The notes under the pieces were generated by a model that was not told where the DNA came from, made no database searches, and worked only from the letters and a program-made list of their open reading frames with translations. A stretch of 64,000 nt of DNA, taken from assembly GCF_003194565.2 (NCBI RefSeq), contig NZ_QICH01000001.1, positions 248,001 through 312,000 of the forward strand. The letters run 5' to 3'. The stretch is from Kangiella spongicola. GTDB taxonomy: Bacteria > Pseudomonadota > Gammaproteobacteria > Enterobacterales > Kangiellaceae. The position numbers were made by a program, and so were the translations under genes. The stretch's first letter is position 1, and each line of letters opens with the position of its first letter. Below, piece after piece: positions 54,032 through 62,443 of the stretch.

Positions 54032-54051
54032 CAGCGATTTTGGTATCGCTG
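54032..54051. promoter_or_regulatory. inverted repeat in the purE leader
   Basis: Perfect dyad CAGCGAT-TTTGGT-ATCGCTG about 75-95 bases before purE. It does not match the enterobacterial PurR box. It may be an operator or an RNA hairpin in the purE leader. Confidence 0.3.
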
Positions 54052-54183
54052 AGAAATTGTTGCGCATTATACAAAAATCCCAGATAAAAAGCATGAATAA
54101 GTTGTGTTTATAGGTTTCCTATCGTATCTACTATTCTGCTTTTTATACAGTCTGTAAGAGTTTCTCCCCACACTACTAAAGCT

Positions 54184-54870
54184 TTATCGCGGTGGGTCGA
54201 TTCGGTTGCCGATGCTATTGTTGAGCCGATACCAACCGGCAATCGAATATCGATCACGTTTAGCGGGTAATACTTCATGGGGAAAATCTTCGCTGAGAAA
54301 AGCAACAACGGTGCCAAAGGTCGGGCTTACTTTGATGCCTGTCATATCATGCTCGTCTCGATAAAGAACCAGCTCTCCTTTGTCTTCTTCTTCCCACTCT
54401 GGATTTAAATAGACGACAAGCGACAACAATCGGTTTGACTCTCCCTTGAAAGCGTCGAGGTGGCGTTTATAAAAATCGCCAGGCCCATAGTGTGCGAAAT
54501 GGCTTTCAAAGGAAAAAAGGCCAAGAAACAGTTGTGAGTTTATGTATTCACGTAAGCCGCCGGCCCAGTTTAGCCAGTTCTGCCCAGTATTGGTACTGCC
54601 GTTTATCCAGCAGATTTCATCAGTTCTGACTCGAGTATCCACGGTATGTGCTTGCTGACGTCCAATACCTGCGGTATCAAACTCTGCTTGATTTAGCTCT
54701 AAGACCTGCTGATAAAGCGCTTTTGCTAAGCTTGGCGGTAATGCCTCGGGATTAATGCTATAACCTTGACGCACCAAATCATCGGTGATGGTTTCGTATA
54801 AGGATTCACTAGATGAATCACTTTTTACGGGGGTTTTAGAATCCACTGGGATCAATAGTAATACTCGCAA
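54184..54870 (-). CDS. 2OG-Fe(II) oxygenase, prolyl-4-hydroxylase/SM-20-like
   Basis: The product has 228 residues. The iron triad is visible as HLD in FYKRHLDAF and the distal His in DFPHEVLPA. The 2-oxoglutarate Arg is in RYSIAGWYR. NRLLSLVVYLNPEW is typical of the bacterial SM-20-like hydroxylases. The only plausible start is a TTG at 54870 (GTGAG about eight bases upstream); there is no in-frame ATG in the first 180 codons, which makes the N terminus uncertain. The substrate is unknown; relatives modify EF-Tu or ribosomal proteins. Confidence 0.75.
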   Translation of the reverse strand: MRVLLLIPVDSKTPVKSDSSSESLYETITDDLVRQGYSINPEALPPSLAKALYQQVLELNQAEFDTAGIGRQQAHTVDTRVRTDEICWINGSTNTGQNWLNWAGGLREYINSQLFLGLFSFESHFAHYGPGDFYKRHLDAFKGESNRLLSLVVYLNPEWEEEDKGELVLYRDEHDMTGIKVSPTFGTVVAFLSEDFPHEVLPAKRDRYSIAGWYRLNNSIGNRIDPPR

Positions 54871-54983
54871 CGGTTAACTCACGGCAAGATCTTAAGTGCG
54901 ATTCGTGCCGAGAATGAGCTTTAATTAGAACTGCTTATTTTATAATTTAATTTAGAAGAATTATATAAAAAGTGGTGATTCCA

Positions 54984-55060
54984 AGGGCAGAGCTCAGAAT
55001 GGAGCTTGAGAATGGAGCTTGAGAATGGAGCTTGAGAATGGAGCTTGAGAATTGAACTGG
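54984..55060. repeat. 13-bp tandem repeat
   Basis: Four exact copies of GAATGGAGCTTGA at 54997-55048, with degenerate copies on both sides (GGCAGAGCTCAGA before, GAATTGAACTGG after). It lies in the non-coding gap between the oxygenase and the metalloprotease terminator. The unit length is not a multiple of three, and no convincing gene covers it. It is likely a variable-number repeat. Confidence 0.85.
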
Positions 55061-55067
55061 GGATGAT

Positions 55068-55101
55068 AAAACTGCAAGAGCCGGAGTACCCTTGCAGTTT
55101 T
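55068..55101 (-). terminator. intrinsic terminator of the metalloprotease gene
   Basis: Perfect 11-bp stem AAAACTGCAAG and CTTGCAGTTTT around a 12-base loop, 14 bases beyond the protease stop codon. On the minus strand the stem ends in TTTT. Confidence 0.8.
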
Positions 55102-55115
55102 AAGGTCAAAACTCG

Positions 55116-56885
55116 TTATTTTGGAATGCTGTATTGCAGTGTCGCTGTTGCTGAACCACTGTAACTATAGACGTACCAACGGTAATAACCCGCAGAGCCA
55201 TTGTACTCAATGGTTTCATGGTTACTTGGCGTGTAGCTCGAGTCTACAGTTACCCACTGACGACCGTTCCACTTCTGGAAGTAGAGGTCAAAGTCAGTAT
55301 TGCTGCTACTGCTACTTAATTGAGCTTTGTGTGTGCCTGATTTTGCGTAGTAATAACCATAGTTATTTCTCGGGAAAATTGTGCTGTAACGGCTATACAC
55401 ATAGGCCGACTCTGTATAGTCATAATCGTCACCACCATCGTCCTCGCCATACTCCGCGATAATACTCACGTTTCTGCTAGTCGCTTCTGCAGTCAGCATA
55501 ATATAATAAGTCCCTCGCTGAGCATCTGCGAAGCTACAAGTTTCGCTATTACTGCCCGCACTTTCGCTAGCACAATCATGATTATTTTGATCAGCTCGAC
55601 CTTCGTAGGTGACATATAGACTGACATCACCGCTACCGCCAGAAGTGCGAATAGTTAGATTCTTATCATTATTAGGAATGACAATTTTATAAGGTTGTGA
55701 CTTACCCGCTTCGAGTGACGCTAGGGTTTCAGACTTACCCTTTTCTAACTCAATAACTTCAACAGGATCATCACCACCATCGTCATCGCCTTCACGGAAC
55801 GCAGCAACAATCGCTCGCGTGTCATTTAAGCGGCGCGCATTGTTATGATAAGCAGTGCCCGTTGGAACGCCTCGATAGGTAATATCAGGATTTGAAAAGT
55901 TATTAATCACTGGACACCAGTTACACGAGCTGCCGTAAGCCATAATGGTGTGATAATTATTACTTAAGATATGTCCATAGTTGTACTGGTATGGTCCAGG
56001 TGTTCCACCAGCATTCGCCTCATCATGTTGAAGCCCCATGTTGTGACCAAACTCATGCGCCACAGTCCAACCGCCCAGACAGTTACGACGTGTCACTTGG
56101 AATCCGCGCGATGCAAAATTCGGGCTTGGGTTCGCCATGTACCAACCTAAACCACATAAGTTTCCTGGGTTCTCAACGAGGAAACCAACCAAATCTGCGC
56201 CATACTGGTTTCTAAGGCTAGCAACTCCTGAGTTGTTGGTTACCCAGTCCAAATCTGTATAGCCACTACCAGTTTCCGTGTATGCTACTTCGCCGGTATA
56301 GACCAAAGTTACATTCGCATCAACTTGGCTATTGGATAAAGAAAGATTCATTTGATCGACTGACTGCTGTGCTAGCGCTCTAATGTTACTCCCTGAGCCT
56401 GCACCATATTTGGCAGCCGATGTATAAATCAACATCACATCTACATTACTCGTAGCGTTCACTGAATCAGCAGTATCAAACTGCGAGACAAGCTGCGAAG
56501 AGAAATCATGCTCATACTCTAGTCCGCTGTCCTTTCCACCACCACAGGCATACTTACGCCCAAGAATAGGCTCTACTATAGAAATACCATCGCTTTTAGG
56601 CGTAATTTTATAGCTTTGTTCGCCCAGCATAATAATTCCCGCGAAAGCTGTGCCGTCTGCGGTATTAAAAGCGACTTGGTAGTCTGGCTGGCCTTTGACA
56701 TAACCAAATAGTGAATAACTTTCACCGAAGTTATCATTCGCTCGATTAATGACGATGTCTTGAATACTACCGTCTGGTAGGCTGACTTGGAACTCAACCG
56801 GCTGCTGGTTGGCCGTATTCAATTCTGAGTCTTGGACTGCTTGATACTGCTGATCAAGGAATGACATGTCCACTCTAACAGTCAT
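55116..56885 (-). CDS. zinc metalloprotease (reprolysin-like) with PPC domains; main reading frame
   Basis: The open frame from the ATG at 56885 encodes 589 residues: a propeptide-like N terminus, a metzincin catalytic domain with HEFGHNMGLQHD (HExxHxxGxxHD) near 277-288, then two C-terminal beta-sandwich regions (about 375-485 and 490-589) of the bacterial pre-peptidase (PPC) type common in secreted marine proteases. As written it has no signal peptide and no ribosome site before the ATG. The missing signal lies in frame upstream (57026-56967) but is cut off by a TAA at 56966-56964. The gene is therefore either a recent pseudogene, expressed by read-through or reinitiation, or affected by a base-call error. 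Otherwise the frame is intact. Confidence 0.8.
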   Translation of the reverse strand: MTVRVDMSFLDQQYQAVQDSELNTANQQPVEFQVSLPDGSIQDIVINRANDNFGESYSLFGYVKGQPDYQVAFNTADGTAFAGIIMLGEQSYKITPKSDGISIVEPILGRKYACGGGKDSGLEYEHDFSSQLVSQFDTADSVNATSNVDVMLIYTSAAKYGAGSGSNIRALAQQSVDQMNLSLSNSQVDANVTLVYTGEVAYTETGSGYTDLDWVTNNSGVASLRNQYGADLVGFLVENPGNLCGLGWYMANPSPNFASRGFQVTRRNCLGGWTVAHEFGHNMGLQHDEANAGGTPGPYQYNYGHILSNNYHTIMAYGSSCNWCPVINNFSNPDITYRGVPTGTAYHNNARRLNDTRAIVAAFREGDDDGGDDPVEVIELEKGKSETLASLEAGKSQPYKIVIPNNDKNLTIRTSGGSGDVSLYVTYEGRADQNNHDCASESAGSNSETCSFADAQRGTYYIMLTAEATSRNVSIIAEYGEDDGGDDYDYTESAYVYSRYSTIFPRNNYGYYYAKSGTHKAQLSSSSSNTDFDLYFQKWNGRQWVTVDSSYTPSNHETIEYNGSAGYYRWYVYSYSGSATATLQYSIPK

Positions 56886-56963
56886 CGCAGCGTGGCTTTT
56901 GACGTGTGACTTTTGATCGTCGGCAAAAACTGTACTGTGTTGATGATAATCTATTGGCTCGAA

Positions 56964-57026
56964 TTAGTCGGCAGCTTGCACATTAGCAGCCGCCAATAAG
57001 CCACTGACAAATATTAGTTTTTTCAT
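56964..57026 (-). pseudogene. orphaned signal-peptide segment of the metalloprotease, ending in an in-frame stop
   Basis: The ATG at 57026 has a good ribosome site (GAGGGG-TAAATT-ATG) and encodes MKKLIFVSGLLAAANVQAAD followed by TAA. This is a textbook Sec signal with cleavage after VQA. The distance to the downstream ATG at 56885 is 141 bases (47 codons), and the 26 codons after the TAA are open in the same frame, so removing one stop codon restores a normal secreted protease. The remaining 57027-57204 gap holds the promoter region and nothing else recognisable. Confidence 0.75.
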
Positions 57027-57204
57027 AATTTACCCCTCAAATTTATTGTAATAAGCACAAGCGGCAAATCTGCGCCTATGCACTGTTTATTATAAACAAA
57101 GGGAACTCAAGACCATCTCAGATTTATTCGTAAAAACTTAAGCGCACTAACTATTTCCCTATAGTGTACGCTGGTTTTAAGTTTCGAAAATTAGTTATAT
57201 GAAC

Positions 57205-59217
57205 TTACGCAGCCCATCCAAGCTCATGCGCTTTAGCGGCAGCCTTTTTAGGGATATCTTGCTCAACAAAATGATAATGCAGCAGTTGGACGCCAAGAAC
57301 ATGGTTCAACAGCGCATCCATCTGCACTTTATGATCTCGTGGCACACTAGGATCAGCATGACTATCGATCATCTGCTTCAAGGCGTCATAATCGATTAGG
57401 CCCGCTTCTTTAATCCTTTTCTCGTTAGCAAACTCTTCCATCAGTTCCATTAAAGCATTCCATTTCTTTTCGTCGGTGTGTGCCGGTGGCGCCATAAAGG
57501 CGAATTTTTGACGCTTATAAAGTGTTTCTGGAAGCAAACCTTTCATCGCTTCTTTGAGCACATACTTCTCGACTGGACCTTTAATTCGCATCTGTGGCGG
57601 AATATTTACCGCGTAATCTGCTAAGTAGTGATCAAGAAACGGCGGACGCGCTTCCATCGAGTTTGCCATGTCGACTCTATCACCGCCCCAAGTGAGGATC
57701 TGCCCCTCAAGCATAGTTTTGATCCAAACGTATTGCGCTTTATCGAGTGGGTGACGCCCTTCTAGCTGAGATTCATCAAACTGCTCAGCTATCGCGCGAC
57801 CAGCATCATAGCTTTTTATGTTTGCTTGGTGATCTTTACTCATCAAGTCACGCGCAAAGCCGTCGCAGCCCATCCAGCTTTGGATACAAGTTGGTGTAAA
57901 GCCGACTTTTTGATTAATGGCTTCTGAGTTAAATTCTTCCCGAGGCAACATAGCGCCTTTAAAGAGTTCATTTGATTCGGCCAAAGTGGACTGCAAATCA
58001 GTTCTTAAGTTGTCGGGCAAGTCTGATAAGCCATAAAGGAACATATCCTTACGGAAAGCCGGATACCCCGCAAACAACTCGTCACTGCCCTCACCTGTCA
58101 GCACCACTTTGTAACCCTGCTCACGAACCTTCTGGCTCATCAGTAGCTTGGCAACGCCTAGGGTGTTATAAATCGTGCGCTCGGTGTGCCAAATAGTTCG
58201 TTCAAAATGATCATACAAGTGCTCCGCAGACAAAGGCAGAATAATCTGCTCCGCTCCCGTCATCTCCGCCATTTCAGTAGCAATCGGCGTTTCATCATAA
58301 TCCGCGTCATCAAAACCAATGGTAAAAGCTTTAACCGGATCTTGTCGCACCGATGCAGAAAGCCCTAAAATTGAGCAAGAGTCGATACCGCCAGAAAGGT
58401 AGGCTCCAACGGGAACATCCGCGTTTAGGCGTAAATGTACCGCTTCAAGCAACTGCTCGCGCACCCCTTCGATATATTCTTCTTCGTCTTTTACATTAAG
58501 GTGTGCTTCGGCTTGTGGAAAGTTTATGTCCCAATACTTATGTTGCTCAATATTGAGCTTACCGTCTTTGCGCTGAATTTTAATCCAGTGACCAGGGGGA
58601 ACTTGGTTGATTCCTTTAAAAGCTGTAGAGCCGGGTACCATGACCTGAATGAGCTGGTGATACAAGCCTTCAGAGTCGATTTCTCGCTTCACCTCAGGAT
58701 GCGCAAAAAGCACTTTTAATTCCGAACCGAAAACAACGCCATGTTCGGTTTCAGTCCAATACAAAGGCTTAATTCCAAACCGATCGCGCACTAAGTACAT
58801 GGTTTCTTCTTCACGATCATAAATTGAAAACGCAAACTCACCACGCAATTGCTCAACGGTTTTTTCGATGCCGTAATGAGGATACATTTGTAAAACTAAT
58901 TCTGAATCGCTTTTAGTGCCAAAGCGTGCACCCTGCGCGGTCATCGAGGCTCGGATACGCTGAAAATCATAGAACTCACCGTTATGCACCATCATGTAGC
59001 GGCCATCACTGCTCACATGCGGTTGGCGGCCACGTTCTTCATCTAAGTCAATGATCGTTAATCGCGCATGACTCAAGCCAACACCAGCACCTTGTGGATT
59101 GTGATAACCAAAATTATCAGGCCCACGATGGTATTGAATCGCTGCCATATTAACTAAAGTTTGCGAATCTATTGCTCGGTTTTTATCGTTATGAATCACA
59201 CCCGCGATTCCGCACAT
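57205..59217 (-). CDS. asnB: asparagine synthase (glutamine-hydrolysing)
   Basis: The product has 670 residues. The class II glutaminase domain begins MCGIAGVI with the nucleophile Cys2. The synthetase domain has the PP-loop LSGGIDSCS (about 263-271) and GEGSDELFAGYP. The length is greater than E. coli AsnB (554) and closer to the AsnO/amidotransferase-like group, but the substrate-binding motifs look complete. Ribosome site GAGGAG upstream. It starts 52 bases after the carbamoyltransferase gene in the same direction with no terminator between, so it may be the last gene of that operon. Confidence 0.9.
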   Translation of the reverse strand: MCGIAGVIHNDKNRAIDSQTLVNMAAIQYHRGPDNFGYHNPQGAGVGLSHARLTIIDLDEERGRQPHVSSDGRYMMVHNGEFYDFQRIRASMTAQGARFGTKSDSELVLQMYPHYGIEKTVEQLRGEFAFSIYDREEETMYLVRDRFGIKPLYWTETEHGVVFGSELKVLFAHPEVKREIDSEGLYHQLIQVMVPGSTAFKGINQVPPGHWIKIQRKDGKLNIEQHKYWDINFPQAEAHLNVKDEEEYIEGVREQLLEAVHLRLNADVPVGAYLSGGIDSCSILGLSASVRQDPVKAFTIGFDDADYDETPIATEMAEMTGAEQIILPLSAEHLYDHFERTIWHTERTIYNTLGVAKLLMSQKVREQGYKVVLTGEGSDELFAGYPAFRKDMFLYGLSDLPDNLRTDLQSTLAESNELFKGAMLPREEFNSEAINQKVGFTPTCIQSWMGCDGFARDLMSKDHQANIKSYDAGRAIAEQFDESQLEGRHPLDKAQYVWIKTMLEGQILTWGGDRVDMANSMEARPPFLDHYLADYAVNIPPQMRIKGPVEKYVLKEAMKGLLPETLYKRQKFAFMAPPAHTDEKKWNALMELMEEFANEKRIKEAGLIDYDALKQMIDSHADPSVPRDHKVQMDALLNHVLGVQLLHYHFVEQDIPKKAAAKAHELGWAA

Positions 59218-59269
59218 ACACTAAATCTCCTCGGATTTTAGTTACAATAAGGGTTTATAAAGTTCTCAG

Positions 59270-60340
59270 TTACACTACGTCTAAGACACGCTCTGTACGC
59301 TCAACCATGCACGTCAGTAGTGCCATTCTTAAGAACACAGCGCCCCTAGCCTGAGAGAAATACCAATTATGGGGTGTTTCATCCAAATCTGTGGACAACT
59401 CATCGCCCCTGGCGAGAGGGTGCAAAATAATGGCATCTTTTTTTAGCGGCGAGTCTTTATCCAGCTTGAACTTAGTGCCATGTTCTTCGTAAGAGTCGCC
59501 AACCCATGCAATAGCGTTGATATAAACCACGTCTAGCGTTGGTAATATATCGTCTAGCGTTCGACTAACGGTTAAATTTAGTCCCTTAGCTTCAAGTTTT
59601 TCACGCTGGCCTGGCGTAAAGATTTCATCTTCATCACTATCATGAATCAGCACCACTTCTGCAAAGATATCTGGAAATAGCGCAAACAGCTTCAACAAGC
59701 TACGCACAGTACGCATAAAGCTCGGCACACCAATGACACCAATTTTGATTTTAGTGCCATTGTTTTCGAGTAGCTCCGGCTTCCACTTGAAAATGGTATA
59801 CAGATCCGCCATCGCTTGCGTTGGATGCTCTCGCGTTCCGTTGCCGGCATTAATAATTGGAATACGCAGTGTCGAAGTCATTTCTGTGACTGAGTCTTCG
59901 TTACTTTCACGCAAAACCACGCAGTCGCCGTAGTTATTAAACATTTCACCAACATCGGCGAGCGATTCGCCTTTTGCGATCCCTGTTGTGGCGCGATCGG
60001 TAATCGACATTATGTCACCACCCAAACGGTGCCAAGCACTTTCAAAAGATAAGCGAGTTCTTGTGCTAGGTTCATAGAAAGCGCTAATTAAGATTTTTCC
60101 TTTTAAGGGATTACTGTAGCGCTGAGGGTTACTTTCGTACTTGCTCGCCAAGCGAAACAGCTGCAATATCGTGTCAGCTTCAAACTGCTCCGCCGACACA
60201 ATATGTTGGTTAGATAAAACTTGTAGCTTATCGCCATCTTCTTGAATTCGTTTCAATAAAGCTTTCGGGTGCGCATCACCAAATACATCAGGTTTAATAC
60301 GTGAAAACTTCATGCTGTCATCAACCATTGGATTCACCAT
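59270..60340 (-). CDS. aspartate/ornithine carbamoyltransferase superfamily protein, atypical acceptor site
   Basis: The product has 356 residues. The carbamoyl-phosphate site is intact: YEPSTRTRLSFES, Lys in AKGESLAD, VLRES, EHPTQAMADL. The second domain keeps RTVRSL (E. coli PyrB Arg167). Where PyrB has TRVQKER (Arg229 and Gln231 contact the aspartate side chain) this protein reads NAIAWVG, and HPLPR is HPLAR. It is therefore probably not a biosynthetic aspartate transcarbamylase but uses another amine (inference). An N-terminal extension of about 40 residues precedes the core. The start ATG overlaps the stop of the 40-codon gene (ATGGTGA). It shares an operon with a symporter and faces an N-carbamoyl-type hydrolase across a divergent promoter. 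Confidence 0.82.
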   Translation of the reverse strand: MVNPMVDDSMKFSRIKPDVFGDAHPKALLKRIQEDGDKLQVLSNQHIVSAEQFEADTILQLFRLASKYESNPQRYSNPLKGKILISAFYEPSTRTRLSFESAWHRLGGDIMSITDRATTGIAKGESLADVGEMFNNYGDCVVLRESNEDSVTEMTSTLRIPIINAGNGTREHPTQAMADLYTIFKWKPELLENNGTKIKIGVIGVPSFMRTVRSLLKLFALFPDIFAEVVLIHDSDEDEIFTPGQREKLEAKGLNLTVSRTLDDILPTLDVVYINAIAWVGDSYEEHGTKFKLDKDSPLKKDAIILHPLARGDELSTDLDETPHNWYFSQARGAVFLRMALLTCMVERTERVLDVV

Positions 60341-60456
60341 AGTTCTTCTTTTAACCAGTCCTTGATTAATAAAATAATTAAAATCACTGGCGATAAACAG
60401 GTCACTGCCATCGCCGCTAATACTAATGCTTCTAATGTTTCTAGAGAAATAATCAC
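60334..60456 (-). CDS. 40-residue single-span membrane protein, overlapping on both sides
   Basis: This reading frame is too short for routine calling. It starts with GTG inside the symporter stop (CAGTGA, 4-base overlap) and ends TGG TGA inside the start of the carbamoyltransferase (ATGGTGA, 7-base overlap). The product begins VIISLETLEALVLAAMAV, has one hydrophobic span (about 10-31) and ends IKDWLKEELW. The overlap at both ends implies translational coupling. Small accessory proteins of about 40 residues are known next to sodium:solute symporters, and this fits that pattern. It is probably a transporter subunit. Confidence 0.7.
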   Translation of the reverse strand: MIISLETLEALVLAAMAVTCLSPVILIILLIKDWLKEELW

Positions 60457-61880
60457 TGCGTTTTCTCCATGCTCTTAAGTCTTTGCCAATCGAAGTTGTC
60501 GTTCTTCACCAGCAGTCCGATCATGCAAATAACGAATGACACGATGCAGCTAAACAAAGCGGCTACATAAAAACCGATAGTGTGATACCCGATCAATCCG
60601 CTGACAGTTCCTAGCACTAACGCTGCGGTTACAAAATCTCCAGACATTCGGCGCTGGTACAAACCAAGAACAATCGGCCAAATCGTGCTAGCAACGAAAG
60701 CGCCCGTGAAATTTAGCAAAGCACCTAACGTAGTTATTTTAGGCAAACACAGCAGCCAAGTGACAAAACCAAGTCCCAGAATGACTAATTTGCTGATGCG
60801 GTGTAATGTTTTTTTATCTGCCTTTTTATTGATTAAACCGTTATAAATATCTCTAGTGACTAAATCACTAGTCGCAGCAAGCAGTGAATCCAAACTCGAC
60901 GCTAACGCTGAAAAGACGACAATAAATACAAAGATAGCACCGATATCACCGAGTAAGTTGGCCGCAACCATAGGGCCAACCATGTCGCTTGAGTCGGGAT
61001 ACAAACCTAAAACGGGTGCAGACAGCGCAATAAAGCCTGCCACAATTGGAATCGGTAGCCATAAAAAACCAGACATGAAATAGGCTTTTCTGCCGATGCC
61101 TGGACGGAATGCCAAGGCTCGTGACCACCAGACATTCGAATGAAAAATTTCACCTAAACCAAAGAAGATATTATTGAACAGGAACATCATTGCCGCAGGG
61201 AAAAGAAGATTCAGTAATTCAGGGTGATGCTCTTTGTTATAGTCGTAAACCTTTTCGAGGCCTACCGTTTGGTAACACACAAAGCCGATGATTAAGACAC
61301 CGACAATAATGATAATGGTTTGGACATAGTCGGTAGCGATAACCGCTCGAAGCCCTCCGAGCAAGGTATAGCCAACGCAGATGGCCAGAATTACTGTCAT
61401 TCCAAGGTGATAACTTAAACCGCTTAAGGTATTGAGTAAGACTCCACCAGCCATTCCTAAGCTCACCAACCAGCCCATGGCGTAACAGAAAGAAACCACC
61501 AAAAATGCTATCCAAGCGGTTTTACCGTAGCGCACACGAATGAAATCACCACAGGTGTAACCTTCCGGCATAAGTTCTTTAATTCGCTTTGCCATTGGCG
61601 CGAATAGAATCAACCCAAGCGCCGCTAACGAATAGCCAACCATGCCCCATACACCAAGCTCGTAAGTCAGCTGTGGCGCAACTAAAGTCGTATTACTCGT
61701 TATCCAGGTTGCCATTGCGGTGGCGCCAGCAAAGGCTAAACCAACGTTTCGCCCTGCCAACATGAAGTCATCAAGTGACTTATTTTTTCGCCCCAACCAC
61801 CAACCAAAAAATATCCACACTGCGCCAAAAACAACAAGTATTACCAGCGCGGTTGTAATTGAGATCGGGTTATAGTCCAT
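60453..61880 (-). CDS. sodium:solute symporter (SSS family)
   Basis: The product has 475 residues and about 13 membrane spans. GRKNKSLDDFMLAGRNVGLA near the N terminus, ALGLILFAP and the FSALASSLDSLLAATSDLVT segment (sodium-site helix) are SSS hallmarks. The substrate is not predictable. The linked carbamoyltransferase and M20 amidohydrolase suggest a ureido compound or an amino acid derivative. It starts 2 bases after the upstream periplasmic-protein gene and overlaps the 40-codon gene downstream. Confidence 0.9.
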   Translation of the reverse strand: MDYNPISITTALVILVVFGAVWIFFGWWLGRKNKSLDDFMLAGRNVGLAFAGATAMATWITSNTTLVAPQLTYELGVWGMVGYSLAALGLILFAPMAKRIKELMPEGYTCGDFIRVRYGKTAWIAFLVVSFCYAMGWLVSLGMAGGVLLNTLSGLSYHLGMTVILAICVGYTLLGGLRAVIATDYVQTIIIIVGVLIIGFVCYQTVGLEKVYDYNKEHHPELLNLLFPAAMMFLFNNIFFGLGEIFHSNVWWSRALAFRPGIGRKAYFMSGFLWLPIPIVAGFIALSAPVLGLYPDSSDMVGPMVAANLLGDIGAIFVFIVVFSALASSLDSLLAATSDLVTRDIYNGLINKKADKKTLHRISKLVILGLGFVTWLLCLPKITTLGALLNFTGAFVASTIWPIVLGLYQRRMSGDFVTAALVLGTVSGLIGYHTIGFYVAALFSCIVSFVICMIGLLVKNDNFDWQRLKSMEKTQ

Positions 61881-61882
61881 AG

Positions 61883-62434
61883 TTATGCTTCTTCTTTATG
61901 TCGGAAAACATTAGCCATCATGTAACCAATAAGAATTAAGAATAATGTGGCGCCTGAAATAAAAACTAACCACACGTTAAACATGGAGTGATGATTTACT
62001 GTTAATTCGACTGAGTTACTGACCGCTTGATCATTAGCATCAAACAATCGTGCGTAATAAACGCCATCGGAGAAACCGGTTAAGCTTATCGCGCGCTGAG
62101 TATTGTGAATTTTTATTGAATGGCTAACGTTGGAAAACGTTGATTCGCTAGAAATCTTTAGGCGTGTTGCATAGTGTTGATCATTATCAAGAAGTGCCTC
62201 TTTTATTGCTGAAGATTCACCTCCACTGTCACCCTCTAAAGCTTGCTGTTTAGAAGCGTGCGTTTCCTTCTCTGTGGGCCACTCTAAATTAAAGTGACCG
62301 GCTGTAATTACCTCGTCCTTACCGTCCTTCAGCTGCAAATGTAATGAACATTGTTGTCCGTTACATAGACTGCCAGCTACCCCGCCACTTAACGTCAGCA
62401 GGAGCAGGAAGACCGGTACCATGTACTTGGTCAT
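61883..62434 (-). CDS. periplasmic protein with C-terminal membrane anchor, unknown function
   Basis: The product has 183 residues. A signal peptide (about 1-20) is followed by a periplasmic region with a Cys pair (LCNGQQCSL), an acidic/Ser-rich insert and beta-strand-rich sequence (GFSDGVYYARLFDANDQAVS, fibronectin-like in feel). A C-terminal span lies at about 153-175 and the tail is FRHKEEA. No family recognised. First gene of the symporter operon and 2 bases from it, so likely a periplasmic partner of the transporter. The ribosome site is weak (TTAGGTT-ATG). Confidence 0.75.
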   Translation of the reverse strand: MTKYMVPVFLLLLTLSGGVAGSLCNGQQCSLHLQLKDGKDEVITAGHFNLEWPTEKETHASKQQALEGDSGGESSAIKEALLDNDQHYATRLKISSESTFSNVSHSIKIHNTQRAISLTGFSDGVYYARLFDANDQAVSNSVELTVNHHSMFNVWLVFISGATLFLILIGYMMANVFRHKEEA

Positions 62435-62443
62435 AACCTAAGG

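Noticed and set aside
54984..55060. CRISPR-like array
   Set aside because: The units are directly adjacent with no spacers, and no cas genes are present.
54921..55109. 62-codon minus-strand open frame across the 13-bp repeats
   Set aside because: It overlaps the protease terminator and the tandem repeat, has no ribosome site, and its repetitive peptide comes from the DNA repeat.
59270..60340. Straight call as biosynthetic pyrB
   Set aside because: The aspartate-binding TRVQKER segment and HPLPR are altered, no pyrC or pyrI neighbour exists, and the context is transport plus amidohydrolase.
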